A stretch of 64,000 bases of DNA from NCBI GenBank assembly GCA_902776985.1, contig CACYSD010000001.1:1-64000 (forward strand), read 5' to 3'. The first letter of the stretch is position 1. The number at the start of each line of letters is the position of its first letter. Positions 26,632 through 35,165 of this stretch are shown piece by piece. A program made the position numbers and the translations under genes. The DNA comes from UBA3839 sp902776985. GTDB taxonomy: Bacteria; Bacteroidota; Bacteroidia; Bacteroidales; Bacteroidaceae. The notes under the pieces were generated by a model. It had not been told where the DNA came from and did not search any database. It saw only the letters and a list, made by a program, of their open reading frames with translations.

Positions 26632-26879
26632 GACAATTTAATTTGCAATATTATTAAAAAAAATCCACACAATCCAATTTTCACACAAAAACCATCGATT
26701 GTTAAGAGTTTTTAACAATTTATCACTAATCAAAACCTCTTTCTCTGTAAACAAAAAAAATGTATTGAAAGAGACGTAAAAGCCAGAATCAAAGTCAAAA
26801 AGGCAAAAAAAGAACAAGAAAATGCATATTAGAACAAAAAAAAGTACAAAAACACAAAAATGGAATTAATAATTATTAT

Positions 26880-26887
26880 TAAATTTG
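26880..26887 (+). promoter_or_regulatory. Predicted -7 element for the lpxD operon
   Basis: TAAATTTG matches TAnnTTTG and is followed by C. The 5' leader to the lpxD ATG would be about 85 bases. No clear -33 TTTG was seen at the expected spacing. Confidence 0.5.
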
Positions 26888-26976
26888 CACATTGAAGTAA
26901 AAACGAAAACTTTTTTTGAAAGAAAAAGTATTTTGTAAAAGCATTTTTAAGATTAGAATTAACATACCATAAACTG

Positions 26977-28038
26977 ATGACATTTACAGCCGAACAAATA
27001 GCTGCATACACAGAAGGAATCATTGAAGGCAATGCTAATGCAAAAATAACAACCTTTGCAAAAATAGAAGAGGGTGTTCCAGGTGCCATCTCCTTCCTCG
27101 CTAACCCAAAATACGAGCAATATCTTTACAGCACTCAGTCGAGTGTGGTTCTTGTATCCAAGGATTTCAAGCCAACAAGTCCTGTATCTGCAACTTTGAT
27201 TAGAGTTGACAATCCGTACGAGAGTTTAGCAAAGCTGCTTCAGCTTTATGAGAGCATGCAGACAAAACGCACAGGTATTGATTCTCTCGCATTCATCCAC
27301 CCTTCTGCAAAAATCGGCAAGGACTGCTATATTGGTCCGTTTGTAGCTATTGCTGAGAATGTGGTAATCGGTGACGGAACAGTTATTCATCCTCATGCCA
27401 CAATCGGCAGAAATGCCAAAGTCGGAGACAACTGCGAAATCTATAGTAACGCGGTTATTTACCACGACTGTGTCGTAGGCAACCGCTGCATTCTCCACGC
27501 AGGAAGTGTGATTGGCGCAGACGGATTCGGTTTTGCACCAACAGCAGACGGTTACGAGAAGATCCCTCAAATCGGAATTGTCACTATCGAGGACGACGTT
27601 GAAATCGGTGCAAACGCATGCGTTGACCGTTCCACTATGGGTTCAACCGTTATACACAAGGGCGTAAAGCTCGACAACCTCGTACAGATTGCCCATAACG
27701 TAGAAGTGGGGGCACACACCGTGATGTCATCACAAACCGGTGTTGCAGGAAGTGCGAAAATCGGTGAATGGTGTATGTTTGGTGGTCAGGTTGGTATCGC
27801 AGGTCATATATCAGTGGGCAACAGAACCCTGATTGGTGCACAGTCTGGTGTATCTGGCGGCAATATGGTAAAACGCGGAGGAGTGACACTTATGGGTTAC
27901 CCAGCCGTTGAGAACAGTTTGTTTGCACGTCAGGCTGCTGCAGCAAAACAACTGCCCGACCTTCTCAGACAGGTAAGAGAGCTACAACAACAACTTGAAG
28001 AATTAAAACAACAAATAAGCACATGCAAAAGCAACTAA
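26977..28038 (+). CDS. lpxD: UDP-3-O-acylglucosamine N-acyltransferase
   Basis: Third step of lipid A synthesis: transfers a 3-hydroxyacyl chain from ACP to the 2-amino group of UDP-3-O-acyl-glucosamine, on the cytosolic face. 353 aa. The N-terminal uridine-binding domain (about 1-100) is followed by a left-handed beta-helix of hexapeptide repeats (about 105-320). The LpxD signature LVQIAHNVEVG contains the catalytic His (H240). A C-terminal coiled helix (LRQVRELQQQLEELKQQ) fits the trimer. It heads the lipid A operon and overlaps the next gene by 16 bp. Confidence 0.96.
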   Translation: MTFTAEQIAAYTEGIIEGNANAKITTFAKIEEGVPGAISFLANPKYEQYLYSTQSSVVLVSKDFKPTSPVSATLIRVDNPYESLAKLLQLYESMQTKRTGIDSLAFIHPSAKIGKDCYIGPFVAIAENVVIGDGTVIHPHATIGRNAKVGDNCEIYSNAVIYHDCVVGNRCILHAGSVIGADGFGFAPTADGYEKIPQIGIVTIEDDVEIGANACVDRSTMGSTVIHKGVKLDNLVQIAHNVEVGAHTVMSSQTGVAGSAKIGEWCMFGGQVGIAGHISVGNRTLIGAQSGVSGGNMVKRGGVTLMGYPAVENSLFARQAAAAKQLPDLLRQVRELQQQLEELKQQISTCKSN

Positions 28039-29405
28039 CCCTCAAGGACAGTTTCACGCTGAGCGGAAAAGGTCTGCACACAGGACAGCACATCACAGCT
28101 ACATTTCTGCCAGCAGAAGAGAATTACGGTTACAAAATCCAGCGTATTGACCTTGAAGGACAACCCATCATTGATTGTTTAGCTGAAAATGTAGGCGACA
28201 CACAAAGAGGTACAGTTCTATTCAAAAACGATATCAAAGTCAGCACCATCGAGCACGCAATGGCTGCCCTCTATGCATCACGCATCGACAACTGCCTTGT
28301 CCAGCTTGACGGACCTGAAATGCCAATCCTTGACGGATCAGCCCTACCCTTCATTCAGGAAATCCAGAGAGTCGGGACTGTAGAGCAGAACGCAAACAAA
28401 GACTACTATATTGTCAAGCACAAGATGGAAATTAAGGGCGAGAACGGCGAACACCTCATCCTTGTTCCTGACGATGAGTTTTGTGTAAACACAATGATTG
28501 CATTCAACTCCAAAGTACTAGCAAGTCAGTTTGCAACCATGAACCACTACAGCGAATTCCCTACCGAAATCGCTTCAGCACGCACTTTCGTCTTCGTCCG
28601 TGAAATCGAACCTCTGCTCCAATACGGACTTATCAAGGGTGGAGACCTCGACAATGCCATCGTTATCTATGAGCACGAAGTCACCCAGGAGCGCTATAAT
28701 GAGCTTGCCGACCAGATGGGTATTCCTCACAAGGATGCACACCACCTCGGATACATTCAGAACAAACCACTTACCTGGCCTAACGAGACCGCTCGTCACA
28801 AGTTGCTTGACATCATCGGCGACCTTGCCCTTGTAGGACGTCCTATCAAGGGAAGAGTGATTGCCACTAAGCCAGGTCATAGCATCAACAATAAATTCGC
28901 ACGTCTCATTCGCCACGACATCCGCAAGCACGAGGTGCAGTGTCCTAACTACGATCCTAATAAGGAACCGATCATGGACGTCAACCGCATTCGTCAGTTG
29001 CTTCCTCACCGCTACCCTATGCAGCTTGTCGACAAGATTATCGAAATCGACGAGAACTACATCGTAGGCGTAAAGAACGTGACATCCAACGAACCGTTCT
29101 TCACAGGTCACTTCCCTGAAGAGCCAGTGATGCCAGGAGTTCTGCTCGTTGAAGCTATGGCTCAGGCCGGAGGTCTGCTTGTTCTCAACACACTTGAGGA
29201 GCCTGAACGTTGGTCAAGCTACTTCGTCAAACTAGACAATGTAAAATTCCGCCGCAAGGTAGTTCCTGGCGACACATTAATATTTAAAGTTAGACTGCTC
29301 GCACCTGTTCGCAGAGGAATCTCATCTATGCGAGGACTTATCTTCGTAGGCGACAACCTTGTGGCTGAGGCTGAATTCACTGCACAAATAGTAAAAAACA
29401 GATAA
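28023..29405 (+). CDS. lpxC/fabZ: Bifunctional LpxC deacetylase / FabZ dehydratase fusion
   Basis: Two enzymes in one chain, the arrangement normal for Bacteroidetes. Residues 1 to about 310 are LpxC, the zinc UDP-3-O-acyl-GlcNAc deacetylase that commits lipid A synthesis (SGKGLHTG, STIEHAMAAL with a zinc His, ILDGSALPF, HKLLDIIGDLALVG). Residues about 319-460 are FabZ, the 3-hydroxyacyl-ACP dehydratase (LLPHRYPMQLVDKI; HFPEEPVMPGVLLVEAMAQ with its catalytic His and Glu; KFRRKVVPGD). The fusion may balance hydroxyacyl supply between lipid A and fatty acids. The ATG at 28023 lies inside the end of lpxD, consistent with coupled translation. Confidence 0.97.
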   Translation: MQKQLTLKDSFTLSGKGLHTGQHITATFLPAEENYGYKIQRIDLEGQPIIDCLAENVGDTQRGTVLFKNDIKVSTIEHAMAALYASRIDNCLVQLDGPEMPILDGSALPFIQEIQRVGTVEQNANKDYYIVKHKMEIKGENGEHLILVPDDEFCVNTMIAFNSKVLASQFATMNHYSEFPTEIASARTFVFVREIEPLLQYGLIKGGDLDNAIVIYEHEVTQERYNELADQMGIPHKDAHHLGYIQNKPLTWPNETARHKLLDIIGDLALVGRPIKGRVIATKPGHSINNKFARLIRHDIRKHEVQCPNYDPNKEPIMDVNRIRQLLPHRYPMQLVDKIIEIDENYIVGVKNVTSNEPFFTGHFPEEPVMPGVLLVEAMAQAGGLLVLNTLEEPERWSSYFVKLDNVKFRRKVVPGDTLIFKVRLLAPVRRGISSMRGLIFVGDNLVAEAEFTAQIVKNR

Positions 29406-29437
29406 AATTATATTCAAAACATACAATCTAAGTATCT

Positions 29438-30211
29438 ATGGCAAAAATTAGTCCACTGGCATATATCGATCCTGAAGCAGTCATCGGAGAGAACTGCGAA
29501 ATCGGACCATTCTGCTACATTGACAAAAACGTTGTAATCGGAGACAACAACACTTTGATGAACAGCGTTACACTACTTAGCGGAACACGTCTCGGGAACG
29601 AGAACACCCTCTTCCCGGGTGCCGTTATCGGTGCCATCCCTCAGGATTTGAAATTCAAGGGAGAAGAGTCCACAGTAGAAATCGGTAACGGCAACCGCAT
29701 TCGTGAGAACGTTACTATTCACCGTGGAACAGCATCCAAAGGCAAGACCACAGTAGGCAACAACAACCTCATTATGGAAAATGCCCACATCGCTCACGAC
29801 TGTGTCTTCGGAAACGGAATCATCATGGGCAACTCAACAAAACTAGCCGGAGAAGTTATCGTGGACGACAATGCCATCATCAGTGCAGTGGTACTGGTTC
29901 ACCAGTTCTGCCATATTGCAGGCTACACCATGGTTCAAGGCGGATGCCGCACCAGCCAGGACATTCCACCATTTGTAATTGCAGCACGCGAGCCTATCGC
30001 CTATGCCGGAATCAACATCGTGGGACTTCGTCGTCGCCGTTTCGCACCGGAGACCATCAACAACATCCACGATGCCTATCGCATGATTTACAACAGCAAC
30101 CTCACCGTTAAAGAAGCTGTCGAGCAAATAATGTACAGCATTCCGATGACTGAGGAAATACAATATATCGTCGACTTTGTGACTAATTCACAACGTGGCA
30201 TAATTCGTTAA
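29438..30211 (+). CDS. lpxA: UDP-N-acetylglucosamine O-acyltransferase
   Basis: First step of lipid A synthesis: transfers a 3-hydroxyacyl group from ACP to UDP-GlcNAc. 257 aa, made of left-handed beta-helix hexapeptide repeats (IGENCEIGPFCYIDKNVVIG...). The motif ENAHIAHDC carries the catalytic His of the AHIAH pair (H117, H120). The C-terminal helical domain (GLRRRRFAPETINNIHDAYR) is typical. It starts 32 bp after lpxC/fabZ; the next gene follows after 4 bp, so all belong to one operon. Confidence 0.96.
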   Translation: MAKISPLAYIDPEAVIGENCEIGPFCYIDKNVVIGDNNTLMNSVTLLSGTRLGNENTLFPGAVIGAIPQDLKFKGEESTVEIGNGNRIRENVTIHRGTASKGKTTVGNNNLIMENAHIAHDCVFGNGIIMGNSTKLAGEVIVDDNAIISAVVLVHQFCHIAGYTMVQGGCRTSQDIPPFVIAAREPIAYAGINIVGLRRRRFAPETINNIHDAYRMIYNSNLTVKEAVEQIMYSIPMTEEIQYIVDFVTNSQRGIIR

Positions 30212-30215
30212 AACA

Positions 30216-30770
30216 ATGATTTACCGTTTCATCATCATATCAGACGAGGTTGAGGACTTCATGAGGGAAGTTCAGATTGACGCCGACGCAACCTTCCTTG
30301 ACTTCCACAAGGCAATTATCAGCACATGCGGATACAGCGATGACCAAATCACCTCTTTCACAATCTGTGAAAACGGTTGGGAGAAGGGACAGGAAATCAC
30401 CCTTGAAGACATGGGCAAAAGTGCCGACGAAGATTCATACATCATGGCGAAGACTCGTCTAAGCGATTTCCTCGAAGACGAGAAGCAACACCTTCTCTAC
30501 ACCTTCGATCCTCTCGCAGACCGCGTTTTCTTCATCGAGCTTTCTGAAATCATAACCGGAAAGTCGCTCAAGGAACCGAAAGTAAGCCGCAAACAGGGAA
30601 CACCTCCAAAGCAGATGCTTGACTTCGACGAAATCCTCGCAATGAATCCGGTTGCCACCACTGCGGCCAACGACATGCTTGACAGCGACGAAGATATGTT
30701 CGGTGACGGAATTAGCGATGAAGACATCGACATCGAAGGACTTGACATCAGCGATGGACAACCTTACTAA
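30216..30770 (+). CDS. pRiA4b ORF-3-like domain protein
   Basis: 184-aa protein of the plasmid pRiA4b ORF-3 / IS1096-passenger-like family, function unknown. The N-terminal part (about 1-120) has the family pattern: YRFIIISDEVEDFMREVQIDAD, FLDFHKAIISTCGYSDDQITSF, then YTFDPLADRVFFIELSEI. The C-terminal 60 residues are strongly acidic and probably unstructured (DSDEDMFGDGISDEDIDIEGLD). No transposase is nearby, so despite the family name there is no sign of a mobile element. It is embedded between lpxA (4-bp gap) and miaA (17-bp overlap). Confidence 0.75.
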   Translation: MIYRFIIISDEVEDFMREVQIDADATFLDFHKAIISTCGYSDDQITSFTICENGWEKGQEITLEDMGKSADEDSYIMAKTRLSDFLEDEKQHLLYTFDPLADRVFFIELSEIITGKSLKEPKVSRKQGTPPKQMLDFDEILAMNPVATTAANDMLDSDEDMFGDGISDEDIDIEGLDISDGQPY

Positions 30771-31731
30771 TATAACTCCTCACCATTACGGGGGAGGTCA
30801 GGGAGGGGGTCTTCTCCTTGTTCTGATTGGCCCCACGGCCGTAGGAAAAACAGAGCTTAGCCTCCGCTTGGCTAAGCTCTTGTCGTGTCCAATCATCTCT
30901 GCCGATTCCAGACAAATTTACAAGGATATGGAGATAGGCACGGCTGCACCTACAGCCGACGAACTAAGTCAGGCCAAGCACTATTTCATCCATACCCTGC
31001 CCCTTGACCAATACTACAGCGCAGCCCAATACGAATCCGACGTATTGGAATTAATGAGTTCTCTGAGGACAGTCACTCCACCTATCGGGAGAAGTTGGAG
31101 GGGGGCCATACTCACTGGAGGCAGCATGATGTACATCGATGCTGTCTGCAAGGGCATTGACGACATTCCTACCATTGACGAAGAAACCCGCCACACTCTG
31201 CATCAGCGTCTGGAGGCCGAAGGATTAGAGACACTCGCCAAGGAGCTTCGTCTGCTTGACCCTGAGTACTACAAAACCATCGATTTGAAAAACACCAAGC
31301 GTGTTGTCCACGCTCTTGAGGTTTGCTACATGACTGGCAAGCCCTACTCTTCATTCCGTCAGGGAATCAAGAAGGGACGTCCGTTCCGCATCATCAAGAT
31401 TGGTCTCACCCGTTCGCGTGAGAATCTCTTCAACCGCATCAATCAGCGTGTTGACAAGATGATGCAGCTCGGTCTGATGGAAGAAGCCCGTCGCCTCTAC
31501 CCCATGCGCCATCTAAATTCTCTGAACACTGTAGGCTACAAGGAACTGTTCAAGGTTCTCGATGGTGAATGGGAACTCCCCATGGCTGTAGAGCGCATCA
31601 AGAAAAACACCCGCGTCTATGCCAAGAAACAAATGACTTGGTTCAAGCACGACCCCGACATCCACTGGCTCGACCTCGATGAACTAACCATCGAAGAAGC
31701 CGTAGAAGCTATCATCCAAGGCCTCCACTAA
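30754..31731 (+). CDS. miaA: tRNA dimethylallyltransferase
   Basis: Adds a dimethylallyl group to A37 of UNN-reading tRNAs. The open frame begins upstream at a TTG (30652), but the ATG at 30754, overlapping the previous stop, puts the P-loop GPTAVGKT at residues 26-33, near the N-terminus as usual. Further motifs: ISADSRQIYKDMEIGTAAPT, ILTGGSMMYIDAV, NTKRVVHALEV, TVGYKEL. Two segments are foreign to the family: residues 8-20 (TPHHYGGGQGGGL) and about 105-117 (RTVTPPIGRSWRG). Both are in-frame copies of the dispersed G/C-rich repeat, which explains a length of 325 aa, slightly above normal. The catalytic motifs are intact, so it is probably functional. Confidence 0.94.
   Translation: MDNLTNITPHHYGGGQGGGLLLVLIGPTAVGKTELSLRLAKLLSCPIISADSRQIYKDMEIGTAAPTADELSQAKHYFIHTLPLDQYYSAAQYESDVLELMSSLRTVTPPIGRSWRGAILTGGSMMYIDAVCKGIDDIPTIDEETRHTLHQRLEAEGLETLAKELRLLDPEYYKTIDLKNTKRVVHALEVCYMTGKPYSSFRQGIKKGRPFRIIKIGLTRSRENLFNRINQRVDKMMQLGLMEEARRLYPMRHLNSLNTVGYKELFKVLDGEWELPMAVERIKKNTRVYAKKQMTWFKHDPDIHWLDLDELTIEEAVEAIIQGLH
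30777..30813. repeat. G/C-rich dispersed element inside miaA, copy A
   Basis: ctcctcaccattacggggg followed by aggtcagggagggggtctt matches the right half of the full element after aroB (60655-60688). It is in frame and codes residues 8-20 of MiaA, just before the P-loop. Confidence 0.7.
31075..31107. repeat. G/C-rich dispersed element inside miaA, copy B
   Basis: actccacctatcgggagaag plus ttggaggggggcc, a diverged copy in the same orientation as copy A. It replaces the short loop normally found before ILTGGSMMYID. Confidence 0.6.
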
Positions 31732-31793
31732 CTTCTTTTTTGTGTCTTTTCAAAAAATAAATGTAGAAATTCTTCTCTAGAAGTTATTTTTAT

Positions 31794-31801
31794 TACTTTT
31801 G
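31794..31801 (+). promoter_or_regulatory. Predicted -7 element for the Sel1 gene
   Basis: TACTTTTG matches TAnnTTTG, with a leader of about 45 bases to the ATG at 31849. It lies in the 117-bp gap after miaA. Confidence 0.5.
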
Positions 31802-31848
31802 CATTTATAAAATCGTTCTATTCTAACAACCCTTAAAAATACAAGCCT

Positions 31849-33006
31849 ATGAAAACTAATGTAAAACTAACGAGTTTCTTTATCTTAATGCTATGTGCGA
31901 CCTGTAAATTACAAGCTCAAAAAGTATCTCCAGGCAATATAGCTGATGCTCTTAAAGGTGATATAGATGCAATGTACTTATTGGCTACAGAATACAAAGA
32001 TGCCAATATGATAGACAGCGCTCTTTATTGGGGAGAAAAAGCTGCAAAAAAGGAGGATAATGCGATTGCACAATATTTTGTTGCAAATATATATGAAGAA
32101 ATGACTCCTCCTAATTACGAAAAAGCATTTCTATGGTATAACAAATCAGCAAAGAATGGGTATAACTATTCACAATATCGATTAGGTTATTTCTACGCGG
32201 AAGGACTTGGAATAAAACAAAACGACAAAGAAGCAGCTAGGTGGTTGAAGTCTGCAGCTGAATTAGGCTCATGTTGGGGATTACCTCAATATGAATATGC
32301 CACAAGGTATGCTAAAGGATCTGAAATAAAAAAATGGTTATGGGTTTCAAAAGACGAAGGCTGCAAAGATGCATTTTATGAACTAGGAAGAAGGTATTAC
32401 TTTGGTGACGACGAATCTTTTGAAGAAAACGCTGATTCCGCATTTTACTATCTTGACAAAAGTAGTAATTATGGGAATGCAGATGCAACATATCTTCTGT
32501 CGCTGTGTTACAGATACGGGAAAGGTTGCAAACAGAGTTTTTATACAGCGATGGAATTATACAATTTATCAAAAGAAGAAGATAGCTCTCTTCGGTCTTT
32601 ATCAGAAGTATTAGAAAACCACCCCGAATTCACTAATCCTTTGTATTTTGACGAGGATTCACAACAATGGTCATACAAAAATGATGCAGCAGATTGCCTT
32701 TACATCGATCTTATATACAATAATAATGATATTGCAAAATACATGCTTTTTCTTTTTTACTACACAGGACTTGGTGTTAAAGAAAAGGATATTGACGAAG
32801 CATGGAATTGGTTAATGGAAGCAGAAGAAGCAGACATTTTTGAAGCCCATTACTATCTCGGACGCACATATGAAGCAGCCAATAATCAATCAGCAGCAGT
32901 AGAGCAGTTCAAAAAAGCATTACAGACCAAGAAATCTGCAGGCGCCTTTACTTCTGAAGAAGAAAAAACAAAAATGACAGAATACTGTAAAGAAAGAATA
33001 AAGTAA
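31849..33006 (+). CDS. Secreted Sel1-repeat (tetratricopeptide-like) protein
   Basis: 385-aa exported protein with signal peptide MKTNVKLTSFFILMLCATCKLQAQ. It contains several Sel1-like repeats, for example YEKAFLWYNKSAKNGYNYSQYRLGYFYAEGLGI, NDKEAARWLKSAAELGSCWG and a C-terminal DIDEAWNWLMEAEEADIFEAHYYLGRTYE. Such alpha-solenoids mediate protein contacts; the partner is unknown. The coding sequence is visibly more A+T-rich than its neighbours, with A-ending codons common, which may mean recent acquisition or weak expression. It is monocistronic, with its own predicted promoter and a hairpin terminator downstream. Confidence 0.85.
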   Translation: MKTNVKLTSFFILMLCATCKLQAQKVSPGNIADALKGDIDAMYLLATEYKDANMIDSALYWGEKAAKKEDNAIAQYFVANIYEEMTPPNYEKAFLWYNKSAKNGYNYSQYRLGYFYAEGLGIKQNDKEAARWLKSAAELGSCWGLPQYEYATRYAKGSEIKKWLWVSKDEGCKDAFYELGRRYYFGDDESFEENADSAFYYLDKSSNYGNADATYLLSLCYRYGKGCKQSFYTAMELYNLSKEEDSSLRSLSEVLENHPEFTNPLYFDEDSQQWSYKNDAADCLYIDLIYNNNDIAKYMLFLFYYTGLGVKEKDIDEAWNWLMEAEEADIFEAHYYLGRTYEAANNQSAAVEQFKKALQTKKSAGAFTSEEEKTKMTEYCKERIK

Positions 33007-33136
33007 TTCAACTTTCGCAAGTAATATATTTACTGATTTTCAAATGTTTTTATCATCAAGAATTAGAGAACCTTTAGTAAAGTGATCAAAGCCTCCTATT
33101 TTCGTTTTTTTATTGCAATCAAACGAATTTAGGGAA

Positions 33137-33178
33137 AAACAAATCCCTCTGTTTCATGTGAGACAGAGGGACTTGTTT
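33137..33178. terminator. Bidirectional terminator between Sel1 and HU-LysM genes
   Basis: tccctctgt (33144-33152) pairs perfectly with acagaggga (33163-33171). An outer aaacaa/ttgttt extension (33137-33142 with 33173-33178), separated by one mismatch, supplies T/A tracts on both strands. It lies between two convergent genes. The rest of the 193-bp gap shows nothing further. Confidence 0.75.
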
Positions 33179-33199
33179 AATTGACAAGTTATTTACTTT

Positions 33200-34717
33200 T
33201 TACGGCAAATTAATTGTTGACCCTACTGCTATGTTGTTAGGATCAGCGAAGTTATTGGCTTTGATAATGTCGCGGACTGCATTCTTGGAACCATAGAAGC
33301 GGACTGCGATGCGAGTGAGCGATTCACCCTTCTTCACTACGTAAGTCTTTGGACGCTGAGGTTCCTCTTTCACTTCTTCAGTCTTCTTTGGCTCAATCTT
33401 TTCTTCAGCTTTCACATCAGTCTTCTGCTCTTCCACTACAGTATTATCGGTGCTTTCCGTCGTTGAATTCATGCTGTCTATAGGCATTACCTTCACTTCC
33501 GGTTCCACAGCTTCCTTGGTCAGCGTGTCTTTCTGTTCCACAGCTGCAGGCTTCTCTTCCCTTACTTCCTTTACGGTTTGCTTATTCAGCAGTTTTGGCA
33601 GGAATCCAACGCCCACGAAGAGTAGGAGCAGCACGACGAGCAGTACGGTCCATTTAGCTGATACCTTATGGTTGCCGCCTTTGTTGGCAGAAATAATATC
33701 TGTTTCGTCACCTACATTTTCTTCTTCGAAATTAAATGCAGCCTTATCCTCATCAACATTATTAATCTCCAGACCATCATCACTTCTGCGATTATCCTCA
33801 AGAGGAGTTGTCTCCTCATTCATCAGACGTTCAATTTCCGATTCAACACTCAGCATCTCCTCTCCCACCTCATCCAAGGACTTAGATGTCTGTTCTGCCA
33901 GATTCTCCTTCTCCACCTTTTCTGCTTCAGCATCAGTCAGGTTCTGACGAGCCTGCTGCAATGAATCCTCAGCACGGCGTACAGTTTCCTCTGCCTCACC
34001 CACCTTTTCCTTGGCAGCTTCAACGTTATTACGAGCTTCTTCTGCCTGAAGACGGTATGTGTCAAGTTCTGAAAGCAACTGGTTACGGCGGTCACGGATA
34101 TCCTCCAGTCGGCTGAGAGCTTCATCCACAATCTCTGGAGTAGCTATTATATTGTCGATATTAGAGAATTCATCAGTTGGCTGTAAAGGCTTCACTTCCG
34201 ATTCCGCAGGCTGCAGAATCTCGGCTTCATTCAACTGGATGTCAGTCTCCACAACAGGAACTTGCGGTTCTTCTGCTGGAACGTCAACAGGCTCTTCTGC
34301 TGGTTCTTCAGCAGGAGCTTCTACTAGTTCTTCTGCAGGAACTTCAACAGGTTCTTCCACGGGAGTCTCTTCAGAATCTTCAACAGGAGTTTCTGTTGCA
34401 TCTTGATGTTCCTCTGTCACCTTGTTTGTCACAGCAAGCAATTTGTCATTTACGGCATCATCGGGAACGAACGACAATTTCTTGAAACCAGGTATAGTGA
34501 TTCTCTTTCCGTCAGAAACATTAACGCTCTCACGGCTTTCCACCTCTACCACCTTAAAGGTGCCGAGTCCCTTCACTTTTACTACGCCATCGCTCTGAAG
34601 TCCCTCAACGATGGAATCAGTTAATGAATGGACGAATGCATCTGTCAATTTCTTTGGGTAAGTAAGACGTTGCGACAACGCATCCGCAATCTGCTGAATT
34701 GATATTTTCTCTGACAT
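33200..34717 (-). CDS. HU-like DNA-binding domain / transmembrane / LysM fusion protein
   Basis: 505-aa protein that appears to join chromosome binding to cell-wall binding. Residues 1-93 form a HU/IHF-type domain (ISIQQIADALSQRLTYPKKL, VKVKGLGTFKVVEVESRE, RITIPGFKKLSFVPDD). Residues 107-155 are a Pro/Glu-rich repeat (VEEPVEVPAEE type). About 195-300 is a long charged coiled coil. Residues 356-374 form one transmembrane helix (WTVLLVVLLLLFVGVGFLP), preceded by KVSAK, which fits an N-in orientation. After an acidic linker, residues 458-505 form a LysM module (TYVVKKGESLTRIAVRFYGS...IAVGSTINLP). The HU part would be cytosolic and the LysM part periplasmic, touching peptidoglycan. A separate HU gene lies 163 bp upstream. 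Cellular role is inferred; domain calls are firm. Confidence 0.85.
   Translation of the reverse strand: MSEKISIQQIADALSQRLTYPKKLTDAFVHSLTDSIVEGLQSDGVVKVKGLGTFKVVEVESRESVNVSDGKRITIPGFKKLSFVPDDAVNDKLLAVTNKVTEEHQDATETPVEDSEETPVEEPVEVPAEELVEAPAEEPAEEPVDVPAEEPQVPVVETDIQLNEAEILQPAESEVKPLQPTDEFSNIDNIIATPEIVDEALSRLEDIRDRRNQLLSELDTYRLQAEEARNNVEAAKEKVGEAEETVRRAEDSLQQARQNLTDAEAEKVEKENLAEQTSKSLDEVGEEMLSVESEIERLMNEETTPLEDNRRSDDGLEINNVDEDKAAFNFEEENVGDETDIISANKGGNHKVSAKWTVLLVVLLLLFVGVGFLPKLLNKQTVKEVREEKPAAVEQKDTLTKEAVEPEVKVMPIDSMNSTTESTDNTVVEEQKTDVKAEEKIEPKKTEEVKEEPQRPKTYVVKKGESLTRIAVRFYGSKNAVRDIIKANNFADPNNIAVGSTINLP
34262..34395. repeat. Degenerate coding repeat (Pro/Glu-rich linker)
   Basis: Tandem imperfect units of about 24-36 bp rich in tcttctgctgga/acttcaacagg code for the PVEVPAEEL-like linker of the HU-LysM protein. 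Such repeats can vary in copy number between strains. Confidence 0.6.
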
Positions 34718-34880
34718 ATATAATTTAAGTTTCTGGAGTTAAGAAGTTTTGGAGTTATCGCTATGCTCGTCCTTCGGACAGTAGTTAAGACGTTACAATT
34801 TTGTTTATTGATTACGTTATTAAGAACTATCGTCTTAACTTCTTAACTTTTGAAGAATTAGTTTAAATTGTACCTTGTAC

Positions 34881-35159
34881 TTATTCCTGGTTTAACTTTT
34901 CCTTGAGCACATTGCTCTGGCGGAAAGCAAGAGCACGTCTCTCAGGTATATCCTGAGTCTCTCCCGTGCGCGGATTGAACATCTTACGTGCAGCACGAGT
35001 TTTGACTTCAAAGCCACCGAATCCCTGAATCATCACAGTCTTGCCTTGATTCACAGCTTCTATAATGGAATCGACACATGCAGACTGCAGTTCCGACACC
35101 TCAATTGTACTAAGTCCGGTCTTAAGCGATATGCGACCTACCAAATCCTTGTTGTTCAT
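34881..35159 (-). CDS. HU-family DNA-binding protein
   Basis: 92-aa nucleoid protein that bends DNA non-specifically. The HU pattern is complete: NKDLVGRISLKTGLS, VNQGKTVMIQGFGGFEVKTRAARKMFNPRTGE, the beta-arm, and IPERRALAFRQSNVLKEKLN. Length is normal (about 90 aa). It lies between rimO and the HU-LysM fusion on the same strand, with gaps over 90 bp on both sides, so it is probably transcribed alone. The upstream gap contains a dispersed G/C-rich repeat. Confidence 0.95.
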   Translation of the reverse strand: MNNKDLVGRISLKTGLSTIEVSELQSACVDSIIEAVNQGKTVMIQGFGGFEVKTRAARKMFNPRTGETQDIPERRALAFRQSNVLKEKLNQE

Positions 35160-35165
35160 AATAAA

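Larger units (their letters stand above)
26561..26976. other. Intergenic region between GH128 and lpxD (416 bp)
   Basis: Divergent control region, very A+T-rich, with no credible gene. On the minus strand a weak -7 box (TATA-like TAATATTG, 26646-26653) could serve GH128. Just downstream of it lies a perfect inverted repeat, gcattat-ccc-ataatgc (26615-26631), a possible operator. On the plus strand TAAATTTG (26880-26887) is the likely lpxD promoter. Between these lie A-rich runs only. Confidence 0.5.

Noticed and set aside
30216..30770. Mobile element, suggested by the IS1096-passenger family name
   Set aside because: No transposase, no terminal repeats, and tight operon spacing on both sides.
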